NCBI GenBank assembly: GCA_025331565.1
Contig: JAFREQ010000043.1
Span: forward strand, 4,225,001 to 4,289,000
DNA: 64,000 bases
Direction: 5' to 3'
Origin: Holacanthus passer
Lineage: Eukaryota > Chordata > Actinopteri > Pomacanthidae
Shown here: in pieces, positions 63,994-64,000 of the stretch
Numbering within the stretch: the first letter of the stretch is position 1
Layout of the letters: the number at the start of each line of letters is the position of its first letter
The notes under the pieces: generated by a model
Database searches by the model: none
The model's input: only the letters and a program-made list of their open reading frames with translations
What the model was told of the DNA's origin: nothing
Program-made: the position numbers and the translations under genes

Positions 63994-64000
63994 GTTTGGG

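Noticed and set aside
1..64000. CRISPR arrays, bacterial operons, phage or viral genes
   Set aside because: None seen; the tandem repeats are simple eukaryotic microsatellites and the genes are spliced vertebrate genes.

Overview
The window is vertebrate nuclear DNA, most probably from a percomorph-type teleost. The reasons are small spliced genes of clear vertebrate families, many CA/GT and GA microsatellites, a decayed Tc1/mariner-type element of a kind common in fish, and short 'GCTAACGTTAGC'-type repeats beside promoters. It is not bacterial or viral. Almost all long open frames are CT/GA or CA/GT low-complexity shadows. Family and sequence comparisons below are from memory and no search was run.

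Layout. 1-16530 is gene-free and is read as an intron of an NMDA receptor subunit gene on the minus strand. Its first coding exon is 16531-17169 (grin2b, GluN2B-like), and the rest of the gene must lie beyond the left edge. 17170-49842 has no recognisable protein-coding exon. It probably holds grin2b 5' noncoding sequence, its promoter and conserved regulatory DNA; one candidate 5' exon is at 40433-40540, and a deleted Tc1-like transposon is at 48319-48842. From 49.8 kb the window is gene-dense: fmc1 (+, two exons, 49843-51438), hebp1 (+, four exons, 53554-58220) and a WBP2/WBP2NL-family gene (-, eight exons, 60939-63993, convergent with hebp1).

Context. In human, HEBP1 lies near GRIN2B on 12p13, so the hebp1/grin2b pairing fits conserved synteny. 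EMP1, GSG1 and FAM234B, which I recall between them in human, were not recognised here. FMC1 and WBP2/WBP2NL sit on other human chromosomes, so the right end is rearranged relative to human. The genes do not form a functional unit: they are a synaptic ion-channel subunit, a mitochondrial ATP-synthase assembly factor, a cytosolic heme-binding protein and a GRAM/PPxY adaptor.

Most notable points: (1) the fish GluN2B exon has Arg where the zinc-site His127 of mammalian GluN2B lies, and a long proline/arginine/glycine-rich N-terminus; (2) the fmc1 intron appears to be GC-AG; (3) a perfect 22-bp inverted repeat flanks about 250 bp at 10683-10973; (4) GCTAACGTTAGC clusters lie just inside the first introns of fmc1 and wbp2nl. 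I found no convincing undescribed multi-gene system.
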